Shown one piece after another: positions 54,326 through 62,986 of a stretch of 64,000 nt of DNA; the stretch's first letter is position 1, and each line of letters opens with the position of its first letter. Origin of the DNA: Devosia soli. GTDB taxonomy: Bacteria > Pseudomonadota > Alphaproteobacteria > Rhizobiales > Devosiaceae. The stretch spans positions 62,001 to 126,000 of the forward strand of contig NZ_LAJG01000042.1 in assembly GCF_000970455.1 (NCBI RefSeq), given 5' to 3'. A program made the position numbers and the translations under genes. The notes beneath the pieces were generated by a model that was not told where the DNA came from, did not search any database, and saw nothing but the letters and a program-made list of their open reading frames with translations.

Positions 54326-55923
54326 TCAATCTTCAGTCAGCCATGCCCGGGGGATGAGATAATCAGTATCACCACGCCAGTTGGCAATCTGCCTAATGTT
54401 GTCATGCTCCTCCCAGGCATGGTGGTCGGCGTGATCTACGATAATTATCTGCAGCCTACCACCCAAACTATTGTACGCGCGTGATATGGCAGCAAAGATA
54501 CGCTTTGTCCGCTCGAGGTCGTCCTCTGTGTGACTGCCGAGATCGCTGTCATCCTGGTTTTCGGCTACCGCCTTGTCAAAGGTATCGCTCGGAAAATACA
54601 CTTGTGTGGGCTGATCAATGACTAGAAAGGTCGGCACAGGGTTCGTCGGTTCGCGTTGTAGAAAGACGCCGTGCAGAGCAATAAGGGTAGCCAGATGATA
54701 GGCCATCCAATTTTCGCCGCTGCCGATCTCCCAAAGGAAATCAGGTTTGTTACTCTTCTCTCGATCGAAACGCAGGTTCAGTTCGCGAAAGTCGAGAACT
54801 GGAATGCCCTCAGCTCCCCCAACTGCTAGGCTATCAACGAACCGGATTACATAACTTGAGATCTTGCTCGAAACGTCCTGGTGCCGCTGCTCCCGCTCAT
54901 CCTCGTCCAATTCCTCCCGCAAGCGGCGTATTCGGACGTTCAGATCTGCAAGTTGAGCGGCAAGTCCGCTCTCCCCTTCAACATCACCAAGCATTGCCAG
55001 TGCTTGTTCCGTACTACCGATGAAACGATACACCGCTTCAAGGGTCTGTTCGCGGCCTGCGTCAATTTCGTCAGCCTTCTCGGCAGCTTGCCTCGTGCGG
55101 CGAGCCACGTTAAGGAGTCGTTCTTGCTCAAGCACGCTGGTTTCCAGGGCGATGATTTCACGATCAACTACGGGCATGGTTTGCCGCGTCCCAGCGGACA
55201 GCGTTTCTAACTCAGTTATCGCTTCACTGAGTTCATGCAGGCTGTGCCGTGCGGGTTGAGTGTTAGAACCGCAAAGTACGCAGCTTTCTGCGTCGATAGC
55301 TTGGCGAAACCAACCTGTTCCTTGTACACGCACCGACTGATCAGTGAGCGCCGCTTCGTATACGCTTGCAGAAGAGTGTAAACTGCGCAGGCGCTTTAGC
55401 CGCCGACGACTATCTGATAACGCCTTGCTCGCCGTTTGCTCCTGCTCTCTAAGTGTTTCAAGCCGCCGCGTTGCCGTAGTCGTACGCCCAGCAGCGCCGC
55501 TCCCTACACCTGCTGCCGTCACCATAGCCTGCAGACGCTCAAGCAAAGACCCCAAGCTACTCGGCGGTTCGCCTGCTGGTATAAGCCCTAGTTCCTGAGC
55601 GCGGAAGAACGCTCCGGTCGCGTTCGCTCTCCAAGTCTCAAGGCCGTTACGACGAAGACGAAGTTCGGCCTCAAGACGGCGATATTCTTGAGAAAGCAAA
55701 TGCAGTGTATGGCGCCGCACAAGATCGTCGTTAGTGATTACGCCTAGTGCGAGGGGCAACACATTTCGAAGTTTCTCACGATGTTCGGAGGAATCCGTCT
55801 TGAAAAACATGGTGTGAGGATTTGCCACGATATGTTGCGGCAGGAAATTGAACGCTGCCATGTGGAGCGCACCCCATTTTGACCGGACAGGCGGCATAGC
55901 CGATAAGGCATAGGCATGCGCCT

Positions 55924-56343
55924 ATGAGTACGACTATGTCCAAGAGTTCCGACGAGCCGTTTCGACGGGTCGAAGTCATCACCTCCGTTCAGCGCCGCCG
56001 TCGCTGGTCAGTAACCGAGAAGGTGCGGCTGGTGGAGGAAGCCATGCAGCCTGGCATGAGCGTTTCCTATGTAGCCCGCCAAGCCGGCATCTCCCCGTCC
56101 CAGCTTTTCGCCTGGAAGCGCCGCATGCTCGAAGGCGGCCATGCTGCCGTTCAGGCCGATGAAGATGTTGTGGGCGCCTCGCAGGTCCGCGAGCTGGAGA
56201 AGCGGGTGCGTGACCTCGAGCGCATGCTTGGCAAGAAGACGATGGAAGCCGAGATCCTCAAGGAAGCCCTGGATCTCGCCCGCCCAAAAAAACGGACCTC
56301 GCCCTTACTGTCATGGAGCAATCCCGAGGACGATACCCAATGA
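55924..56343 (+). CDS. IS3-family transposase OrfA
   Basis: 139 residues with an HTH (WSVTEKVRLVEEAMQPGMSV, YVARQAGISPSQLFAWKRR) and a leucine-zipper-like helix (ELEKRVRDLERMLGKKTMEA). It binds the IS ends. A run of seven A's at 56286-56292 (CCA AAA AAA CGG in this frame) is a likely -1 slippery site for making the OrfAB fusion. Confidence 0.92.
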   Translation: MSTTMSKSSDEPFRRVEVITSVQRRRRWSVTEKVRLVEEAMQPGMSVSYVARQAGISPSQLFAWKRRMLEGGHAAVQADEDVVGASQVRELEKRVRDLERMLGKKTMEAEILKEALDLARPKKRTSPLLSWSNPEDDTQ

Positions 56344-57164
56344 GCGCCATCGCCCGCACTCTGGGTGTCTCCAGGTCCAATCTCATTGAGCGCACCAGCA
56401 AGCCCTCACGGCCGAGAGGACCATATCGCAAGCCCGAGGATGTTACCCTTCTTGCCGAGCTGCGCCCGATCATCGACCAGCGGCCCACCTATGGCTATCG
56501 ACGATTGACGGCATTGCTCAACCGGCAACGGCGCAGGGAGGGCAAGCCCACCGTAAACACCAAGCGTGTCCTCAGGGTCATGCAGCAGAACGGGCTCACC
56601 CTTCAAAAGCATACAGCTCTGCGGCCCACCCGCACCCACGACGGCGTTGTGGTTGCCCTGCGCTCCAATATCCGTTGGTGCTCCGATCATCTGGAGATCC
56701 ACGCCCGGAATGAAGAGGTGGTGCGGATCGTCTTCGTCATCGACGCCTGTGACCGCGAGATCATCGCCTGGTCAGCCGTTGCCAATGCCGGCATCTCCGG
56801 CGAGATGGTCTGTGATCTGATGATCGCGGCTGTCGAGCGCCGCTTCCAAACCCTCAAGGTCCCGCACCGGCTCGAATGGCTGTCGGACAACGGCAGTGCC
56901 TATATCGCCCGGCAGACCGCACAGGTGGCAGCGGCATTGGGCATCGACCTGCTCTTCACCCCGGTTCGAAGCCCGCAAAGCAACGGCATGTCCGAGGCCT
57001 TCGTCAAAACCCTCAAAAGGGACTACGCCTCAACCGTTATCCTCCCAGACGCCGAGACCATCTTGGCCTTGCTGCCAGAATGGATCGACGATTACTGTGA
57101 GGTCCACCCGCACTCCGGGCTCAAGTATCGCTCACCACGCGAGTTCCTGCGCCTCAGTGCCTAA
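56313..57164 (+). CDS. IS3-family transposase OrfB (integrase core)
   Basis: 283 residues from the first in-frame ATG; in vivo it is probably made by frameshifting from OrfA. An HTH_21-like region (RPTYGYRRLTALLNRQRR) precedes the rve core with DDE residues: Asp in WCSDHLEI, Asp in WLSDNGSAYIA, Glu in NGMSEAFVKTLKRD. Complete catalytic triad. Confidence 0.92.
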   Translation: MEQSRGRYPMSAIARTLGVSRSNLIERTSKPSRPRGPYRKPEDVTLLAELRPIIDQRPTYGYRRLTALLNRQRRREGKPTVNTKRVLRVMQQNGLTLQKHTALRPTRTHDGVVVALRSNIRWCSDHLEIHARNEEVVRIVFVIDACDREIIAWSAVANAGISGEMVCDLMIAAVERRFQTLKVPHRLEWLSDNGSAYIARQTAQVAAALGIDLLFTPVRSPQSNGMSEAFVKTLKRDYASTVILPDAETILALLPEWIDDYCEVHPHSGLKYRSPREFLRLSA

Positions 57165-57661
57165 ACCCAACCGTCGCCTGTCCGGTCAAACGGGGTCCAC
57201 TCCACCATGTCTCGAAAGCTTGCACGTCCACCAAACGATTTGCTTTCAGGTTCTAGGCTTAGGTTCGACAGTCCGGAAAGATCATCAAAGAGCTGTTTCA
57301 CCCTTTCAGTCGTCGCGTTAGCGTGGGGGTTACCCACTCCCGACTCTGTGTCATCTCCCTGCTGCAACCAATACTGGTCTGAGGCTTGCCTGCCATCAGG
57401 TCTTCGACGAGCGACGCGGACGGGGCCGATCGCAGTGTCTAAAGTTAAACCGTACCAAGCTGCTTTATCCCGGATAACGCCTACGGGGATGGCGCATTTT
57501 CCCGCGCCAAGTACATAATCGATGATCGAGGTGATCGCCGACTTTCCGGTCGAGGACCAACCGGTAATTACGTTAACCTTCTGGGTATCGAACTCGATAA
57601 TTCTGGGATCATGTGCTGGGTTGTCAGGCCAAATAATCAACTCACGAATATGAAACTTCAT

Positions 57662-58159
57662 TCAAAACTCCACACGGAGGCGGGTAGCGACTGTTTCTAA
57701 TGGGTCGTCAGAGAACCAGTGGCCGAGACGTTTTGCTGCCGCTACGATCTCGCCACCATGGCCACCGAGGTCTCTTATTTCTTTGGGCAAGACCATTCCG
57801 AGCGCGCGAAACGAGGGGCCCAAGGGCGTGAGTTCTCGCGCGAGGATGCCGCTGGCCACACCCACCTGTAAGCCGTGCACGATCCGTTCAAAATTGTCTT
57901 CCATTCGGGACTGGATATCAGCAATCAACTCAGGCTCATCGGTCACCACCTTGAGCAGGCCGCTGTCGAATTGCATTCGGCTTATCTTTGCTGCCGCCAT
58001 GCGATGAAACAACAAGCCGCCAGCTACAATAAAGTGAATCAGCATTGGAGGAGTGCCATCTCCTCTATCTGCGTAGGCTCTGCTGAGAGACCAACAGGCC
58101 CGCGCCGTGAGACTTACGTTGCGCAGTATTAGCTCTTCGTGATCAGCTCGCATCGCCAT
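57662..58159 (-). CDS. ABC-3C system middle component
   Basis: 165 residues, mostly alpha-helical, no catalytic motif (HEELILRNVSLTARACWSLS, LLFHRMAAAKISRMQFDSGL, WFSDDPLETVATRLRVEF). Size, position between the other two genes and the ending in WFS.DPL..T...R.. fit the middle component that links the effector to the DUF3732 ATPase. The start could also be 58153. It overlaps the effector gene by 17 nt, and its stop touches the ATPase start. Confidence 0.7.
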   Translation of the reverse strand: MAMRADHEELILRNVSLTARACWSLSRAYADRGDGTPPMLIHFIVAGGLLFHRMAAAKISRMQFDSGLLKVVTDEPELIADIQSRMEDNFERIVHGLQVGVASGILARELTPLGPSFRALGMVLPKEIRDLGGHGGEIVAAAKRLGHWFSDDPLETVATRLRVEF

Positions 58160-59306
58160 GCCTCGGCCGCGAAGGTGTCCACCAAACGTCGCTGTCATCG
58201 GCAAGGCGATGATAGTGACCAGAAGTCATATAGAGCTCGTTGCACGGATCTTGCCCAATAGGCTCATAATGCGAGAATGTGGTCCGAGCCAGTATCAACC
58301 GTCCCAACTCATCTTCTGAGCGGCCTACTTCTTCGATAACGGTTTGACGAGCAACACCGCGCCATCGCTGTTTAAGCCGATTGCCGCGGTCAACCCATTC
58401 TCGGGCGGGAATCTCTCCCTCTGCAGCGAGACGATACCTCTCAGCACTGAACCGGAGGAAATGCTCTACGGCCTCGAAGATAGTTTCATCGTCTGCACGA
58501 ACCTCGACTAACCGAGCGACAAAATCGCGGGTCTGGGCGGCTCTGTGTTCAACCTCTGAAACCGTGACGTCCGCGGCAGGACGAGGCAATAGTCTTTGAC
58601 GCACGAGTTGCCGCGTTATGGCGTGAACTTGTTTTAGGCAAGCAGTTCGCGAAATCATTCCAACTTCGCCATTGCGCCACGCTGTTACGAGTGTCTCCGT
58701 CATCCAGCCGAGTAGTCCCTGAACTACGACTTGCTGATCGACACCTGGATCAATGGCAAACCCATTTGCAATGATTGCGCGCGCCTCAGGCCAAGACACA
58801 TTCTCAACAAGTTCGACACGCGAGAGGAGGGTACTAAGCTGATCGTCGCTCCGACCGAGCACTTCATTTATCAAAGCTTGGATTTGGGTTCCTGCTCTCC
58901 CTTTGCCCGCAGTGCGCGCAGTAAGAAGGACATCAGCAATACTGACCTCGTTCTTTGCAAATGCTCGGAGCGCGGATGCTATGGCCCCTTCAGCAACCAC
59001 ATTGGTGACTATCATGTACCTCGCGCACGCGGTTCCACGCTCCTCCATTTGGGTCAGCCAGATCTGTAATGTTCGCCACAGACCTCTGCTCCGGTCGCCG
59101 AGCACCGTTCCAGCTCTGACTATGCTATGCTTGTCCTGCTCCTGGAGCTCAACCGTGTCCGCTCGATGAACCGAAACGTCATCTACTCTTTCAACTGCGA
59201 CTATGTCGTCACGCTTTGCTAGAGCGAGATGATATAGCGCGCGCTCCAGCTGCAGAATGGCAGCTGCTACTTGTGGTTCAGCGTTGTTGTTTAGTTTCGA
59301 AGCCAA
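58143..59306 (-). CDS. ABC-3C effector: nuclease-like N-terminus with ABC-3C C-terminal domain
   Basis: 387 residues from a TTG start (GGAGGAAG 11 nt upstream). Residues about 10-130 have the pattern of the DUF4297-like restriction-endonuclease fold used by Cap4-type effectors: ALYHLALAKRDDIVAVERVD with D-V-S-V, then VELQEQDKHSI, where Q-x-D-K-H stands for the E/Q-x-K catalytic pair. The C-terminal half (from about 230: RNGEVGMISRTACLKQVHAI, GHYHRLADDSDVWW) fits the domain that couples to the middle component. Probably a DNA-cutting effector in an anti-phage or anti-plasmid system. Nuclease assignment is by pattern only. Confidence 0.72.
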   Translation of the reverse strand: MASKLNNNAEPQVAAAILQLERALYHLALAKRDDIVAVERVDDVSVHRADTVELQEQDKHSIVRAGTVLGDRSRGLWRTLQIWLTQMEERGTACARYMIVTNVVAEGAIASALRAFAKNEVSIADVLLTARTAGKGRAGTQIQALINEVLGRSDDQLSTLLSRVELVENVSWPEARAIIANGFAIDPGVDQQVVVQGLLGWMTETLVTAWRNGEVGMISRTACLKQVHAITRQLVRQRLLPRPAADVTVSEVEHRAAQTRDFVARLVEVRADDETIFEAVEHFLRFSAERYRLAAEGEIPAREWVDRGNRLKQRWRGVARQTVIEEVGRSEDELGRLILARTTFSHYEPIGQDPCNELYMTSGHYHRLADDSDVWWTPSRPRHGDAS

Positions 59307-59556
59307 GGGCGTGCACTTCCTCCGCGGTGCTGCTCATAAAACTCTCGCCCATGATGTTGTGATGCACAAGTGATCGGTTCGTTCGTCCAACAGAACAATT
59401 GATGTGTCAGACGTCAATGACCGCGATTGCTCGAGGCTTTTGCGCCCGAGTGTTTGGAGGTAAAGGTAGACTGGGTTATCACGAAGTTTCGGTCCGTTAG
59501 CTCCAGGAAGCACTAGCACCATCTTGAGGGCGCCCTGCAAGAACGGTTGGCGAACT
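59307..59556. other. Region between the ABC-3C operon and the island end
   Basis: No convincing gene. It includes a 19-codon frame on the minus strand (59278-59337, starting MSSTAEEVHALGF) that overlaps the effector start in another frame. The promoter of the ABC-3C operon should lie here but is not clear. Confidence 0.4.
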
Positions 59557-59575
59557 TAGCACAGATCTAGCACAG
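59557..59575 (+). repeat. Right integrase arm-type site pair
   Basis: TAGCACAG at 59557-59564 and 59568-59575, 11 bp apart, about 50 bp inside attR. It is the same doublet, in the same orientation, as at 39672-39689. Confidence 0.6.
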
Positions 59576-59623
59576 ACTGGAAATTATCGTATTACGACAG
59601 CCACTTAAGTCGCTTCGTTTCCA

Positions 59624-59669
59624 AATCATAATCCGTGTGTCGGGGGTTCAAATCCCTCCTCCGCTACCA
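59624..59669 (+). repeat. attR: right 46-bp direct repeat
   Basis: A perfect copy of the tRNA-Met 3' half (anticodon loop to CCA). It lacks the 5' half and so is not a functional tRNA. It marks the junction of the island with the chromosome. Confidence 0.92.
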
Positions 59670-59757
59670 TTCCATTTTTTCGATTTTTTCGCGCGCAGCA
59701 CGTCTTGAAGCCGGCGTTGCATACGCCGACAATCACAATAAAACGAAATTTCGTCGA

Positions 59758-61824
59758 TCAGGCTGGTACCGTTGTGTGCTTGGGCGCAACCGGCTGCATG
59801 CGCAATTCGTCGGACCGGATGCAGGCGTCAAGATGCCCCGCCGCTCCCTTGAGCGTGGGTTGGATCCGCCGGCAGGCCTCGAGCGCATAGGGGCACCGAT
59901 CGGCAAATGCGCAGCCTTGCAACGGGGCGCTCGTATCCGGCACATGCCCCGTCAACCGGATGCGCGGCCCGCTCTTGCGCGCCCCGCGCCCCGGAATGGC
60001 CGCCAATAGCGCCTCGGTATAGGGGTGCCGTGGATTACGGAAGATCTGGTCGGTTTCGCCCAGTTCGACGATCCGTCCGGCATACATCACCGCCACCCGG
60101 TCGCTGATATTGGCGATGACGCCGAGGTCGTGGCTGACGAAAATATAGGTCAGCCCCATTTCTGCCTGCAGCGCCTTCATCATGTTGATGATCTGGGTCT
60201 GCACCGACACGTCGAGCGCCGACACCGCCTCGTCGGCAATCACAAGTTTCGGGTCCGAAGCCAGCGCCCGCGCAATGGCGATGCGCTGCCGCTGGCCACC
60301 GGAAAAGGCGTGCGGATAACGCTCGGCATAGTCCGGGCTCAGCCCCACCCGCGCCAAGAGATCTTGGACCTTATCCTCGATCTCGGCGCGCGAATGATTG
60401 CCATTGACCTGCAGCACTTCCCCTATGATGTCGCGCACCCGCATCCGCGGATTGAGCGACCCGGTCGGGTCCTGAAACACCATGCGGATATCCGTCCGCA
60501 GCTTTTTGGCATTTTCTCCCCGCGCCGCCCGGACATCCACATTGTCAAATTGCACCGCGCCGCTGTCGGCCCGATGCAGCCCCACCAGCGTCTGCCCCAG
60601 GGTCGACTTGCCGCAACCGCTCTCGCCGACAAGCCCCAGCGTTTCGCCGGGAAACACATCGAGCGAGATATCGTTGACCGCCCGCACCGCTCCCACCTGG
60701 CGGTGGAAGAACCCGGCGCGAATAGGGAAATGTTTGTGCAGGTTCTTGATGCTCAGCAGCGGCTTTCCCGCTGCCCGCGCCCTTCCCTGCACTGGCGACA
60801 CGACCTCCGAGACCCTGCTCACCCGATCGAACTTATGCGCCTGCGGCCCATAGGCGTGGCACGCCACCATATGGCCCTGCCCCAGATCGGTATCGAGCAC
60901 CGCAACATGCCCGCACATGTCCTTGCGCGCCCATTCGCAACGCGGATGAAACGAGCACCCCGCCGGTCGCAGCGCCGGGGGCGGCACCATGCCTGGAATA
61001 GCTTTCAGCGGCGCCTTGAAATCCCCGTCAAGCCGCGGCATCGAGGCGAGCAGCCCCTTGGTATAGGGATGCTTGGGGTTCTCCAGCAGTTCCTTGACCG
61101 GCGCCCGCTCGACGATGCGCCCCAGATACATCACCGCCACCTCGTCGGCGATTTCGGCAACCACGCCGAGATCATGGGTGATGAACAGCACCACCATCCC
61201 CGTTTCGCGTTGCAGCTCGCCCAAGAGGTCCAGAATATTGGCCTGCGTCGTCACATCGAGCGCCGTCGTCGGCTCATCGGCGATCAAGAGCCGCGGCTTG
61301 TTGATCAGCGCCATGGCGATCATCGCGCGTTGCCGCTGCCCACCAGAAAGCTGAAAGGTGTAGCTGTCATAACGCCGCGCCGGATCGGGCATGCCGACCT
61401 CTTCGAGCATTTTTATGCCCTCGGCTCGCGCTTCCGTCTCGCTGACCTGCCGATGCAGCATCAGCGCTTCGCTGATCTGGTTGCCGATGGTGTAAAGCGG
61501 CGACAGAAAGCTCATCGGCTCCTGGTGGATCATCGCGATATCGCCACCGCGCACCTGCCGCATCACCGAACTGGTCGGCTTTTCCTTGGCGATATCGAGC
61601 ACCGACCCATCGGGGCGCCGCAGATTGATCGAGCCACCCGAGACGCGGCCTGGATGATCGATCACCTGCAAAATGGCCTTGGCCGTCACCGACTTGCCGC
61701 AGCCGCTTTCGCCGACAAGGCACAGCGTCTTGCCCGCCGGAATATTAAGATCAAGCCCCGGCACCACGTCGATGGCCCCGGCAAAGGTGATGCGCAGATC
61801 GCGAATTTCGACGAGATTTTCCAT
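59758..61824 (-). CDS. Peptide/oligosaccharide ABC importer, fused DppD-DppF-type ATPase
   Basis: 688 residues with two complete ABC cassettes. The first has [28 protein letters not shown] and LLIADEPTTALD; the second has GESGCGKST, FSGGQRQRIAIARALASDP and LVIADEAVSALD. Each ends in the Cys-containing oligopeptide-ATPase C-terminal region (CSFHPRCEWA; CAFADRCPYA). The usual two genes (dppD and dppF) are merged into one. The start at 61824 is 5 nt after the permease stop; ATGs upstream lie inside that gene. Last gene of a minus-strand operon. Confidence 0.92.
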   Translation of the reverse strand: MENLVEIRDLRITFAGAIDVVPGLDLNIPAGKTLCLVGESGCGKSVTAKAILQVIDHPGRVSGGSINLRRPDGSVLDIAKEKPTSSVMRQVRGGDIAMIHQEPMSFLSPLYTIGNQISEALMLHRQVSETEARAEGIKMLEEVGMPDPARRYDSYTFQLSGGQRQRAMIAMALINKPRLLIADEPTTALDVTTQANILDLLGELQRETGMVVLFITHDLGVVAEIADEVAVMYLGRIVERAPVKELLENPKHPYTKGLLASMPRLDGDFKAPLKAIPGMVPPPALRPAGCSFHPRCEWARKDMCGHVAVLDTDLGQGHMVACHAYGPQAHKFDRVSRVSEVVSPVQGRARAAGKPLLSIKNLHKHFPIRAGFFHRQVGAVRAVNDISLDVFPGETLGLVGESGCGKSTLGQTLVGLHRADSGAVQFDNVDVRAARGENAKKLRTDIRMVFQDPTGSLNPRMRVRDIIGEVLQVNGNHSRAEIEDKVQDLLARVGLSPDYAERYPHAFSGGQRQRIAIARALASDPKLVIADEAVSALDVSVQTQIINMMKALQAEMGLTYIFVSHDLGVIANISDRVAVMYAGRIVELGETDQIFRNPRHPYTEALLAAIPGRGARKSGPRIRLTGHVPDTSAPLQGCAFADRCPYALEACRRIQPTLKGAAGHLDACIRSDELRMQPVAPKHTTVPA

Positions 61825-61828
61825 GGTT

Positions 61829-62980
61829 TCAGTCCGCATAGGGGTCGGCGGCATCGCGCAGGCCATCGCCGAGGAAATTGAGCGCCAGAACGGCGATCAC
61901 CACCGCAACACCCGGCAGCAAGAGCCAGGGCGCGGACGCAATGGTGCGAACATTCTGCGCCTCCTGCAGCAGCACGCCCCAGGAGACAATCGGCGTCCGC
62001 AGCCCGATGCCGAGATAGGAGAGCGCCGTTTCCGCAAGGATCATGCCGGGAATGGCAAGCGATACGGTTGCGATGATGTGGCTCAAAAAACTGGGCAGCA
62101 TGTGCCGGAAAATGATCCGCACCGGCCCGCAGCCATCGAGCCGCGCAGCCTTGACGAAATCCTCGTTGCGCATGGCGAGAAACCGCCCGCGCACTACACG
62201 GGCCAGGCTCGTCCAGCCCAGCACCGAAAGGATGATGGTGATGAGGAAATAGACCTGTAAAGGCGGCACGCTGGCCGGGATCGCTGCTGCCAGCCCGATC
62301 CAGAGCGGAATGGCCGGTACGGACTGGATGAATTCGATAAAGCGCTGGATGACATTGTCGGTCACCCCGCCAAAGAGCCCCGAAATTCCGCCGATCAGAA
62401 TGCCGAAAACTAGGCTCAGCGCCACGCCGATAAGACCGATCGTCATGGAAATGCGCGTGCCATGAATGGTGCGGCTCAGGATATCCCGCCCCAGCCGATC
62501 AGCGCCAAAAAGGAAAAACGGCTGCCCTTCGATCACCGGCCCGAAGAGGTGCCGATTGGTCGGAATGAAGCCGAGCAGATTGTAGCTCTCGCCCTCGACA
62601 AAGAAGCCCAAATATATCGGCTGCGTTTCGTCCTCGACAAAGGTCCGGCGCCCCGAATTGTAGTCGATCTCGGACTTATAGGCGTTCACATGCGGCCCGA
62701 ACGTCCAGCCGGTCCCGTCGTCGCGCCCCAGATGCAACGGCTGCGGCGGCGCATAGCTATAGGCCGGGTTATAGGCCTCCAGCGTCACCGGAGCCAAAAA
62801 TTCGGGAATGGCTGCGACGAGATAGGCGAGGATGACGACGATGCCACCCGCCACACCCAACCGATGCCGCCGAAATTTTTGCCAGACTAGCGCCCAATGG
62901 CCATCAAAGCCGCGCCCGCGCTGATGGGTCTTGGCAACGGGAGAAACGAGGCCGGTGGTTTCGTCAAAGGTACTCATCAC
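61829..62980 (-). CDS. Peptide/oligosaccharide ABC importer permease (DppC-type)
   Basis: 383 residues. After the first helix (about 40-65) comes a long periplasmic insertion (70-165) with FFVEGESYNLLGFIPTNRHL and FGADRLGRDILSR. Five more helices follow, with the EAA-type loop (FVKAARLDGCGPVRIIFRHM). The long insertion is typical of a subgroup that takes up larger oligopeptides or oligosaccharides. It begins 6 nt after the other permease gene. Confidence 0.9.
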   Translation of the reverse strand: MMSTFDETTGLVSPVAKTHQRGRGFDGHWALVWQKFRRHRLGVAGGIVVILAYLVAAIPEFLAPVTLEAYNPAYSYAPPQPLHLGRDDGTGWTFGPHVNAYKSEIDYNSGRRTFVEDETQPIYLGFFVEGESYNLLGFIPTNRHLFGPVIEGQPFFLFGADRLGRDILSRTIHGTRISMTIGLIGVALSLVFGILIGGISGLFGGVTDNVIQRFIEFIQSVPAIPLWIGLAAAIPASVPPLQVYFLITIILSVLGWTSLARVVRGRFLAMRNEDFVKAARLDGCGPVRIIFRHMLPSFLSHIIATVSLAIPGMILAETALSYLGIGLRTPIVSWGVLLQEAQNVRTIASAPWLLLPGVAVVIAVLALNFLGDGLRDAADPYAD

Positions 62981-62986
62981 TGCCTC

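Larger units (their letters stand above)
55863..57204 (+). mobile_element. IS3-family (IS2-group) insertion sequence, 1342 bp
   Basis: The terminal inverted repeats begin TGGAGCGCACCCC (55863-55893) and, on the other strand, TGGAGTGGACCCC (57204-57175), sharing TTTGACCGGACAGGCG. A 5-bp target duplication, CCATG, flanks it at 55858-55862 and 57205-57209. It carries orfA and orfB overlapping in the -1 frame. All parts look intact and the duplication is perfect, so insertion is probably recent. Confidence 0.95.
54326..57661 (-). pseudogene. DUF3732 ABC-type ATPase of an ABC-3C system, split by an IS
   Basis: Two gene parts flank an IS. The 5' part (57661 to 57205) encodes 152 residues ending FRDM, with Walker A GWSSTGKS at 34-41. 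The 3' part (55857 to 54326) continues AAFNFLPQHIVANPHTMFFK through a long coiled coil (about 195-480), a signature-like IGSGENWMAYHLATL and Walker B TFLVIDQPTQVYFPSD. Joined with one copy of the 5-bp duplication they give 663 codons in frame (662 residues), the normal layout of SMC/Rad50-like DUF3732 proteins. The start codon follows directly on the stop of the middle-component gene (TGAATG). As it stands the gene cannot make the full ATPase. Confidence 0.88.
39563..59669. mobile_element. 20-kb tRNA-integrated genomic island
   Basis: Bounded by perfect 46-bp direct repeats of the tRNA-Met 3' half (39563-39608 and 59624-59669). A tyrosine integrase gene lies 188 nt inside the left end, pointing inward, and paired TAGCACAG sites occur near both ends. 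The cargo is mostly regulators, nucleic-acid enzymes and conflict-type genes, and the stretch 50.7-55.9 kb is visibly AT-richer than the flanks. No conjugation genes are present, so transfer would need a helper. The tRNA is regenerated intact at the left end. Confidence 0.9.

Noticed and set aside
54302..54484. 60-codon plus-strand frame at the end of the DUF3732 gene
   Set aside because: Overlaps conserved Walker B-proximal codons of that gene on the other strand.
59334..59540. 68-codon minus-strand frame whose NPVYLYLQTLGRKSLEQSRS recalls the N-terminus of tyrosine recombinases
   Set aside because: Too short and weak to call an integrase remnant; no catalytic part follows and the resemblance rests on a few residues.
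59624..59669. A second tRNA-Met gene at the right island end
   Set aside because: Only the 3' half is present; the D arm and 5' acceptor strand are missing, so it is the attR repeat.
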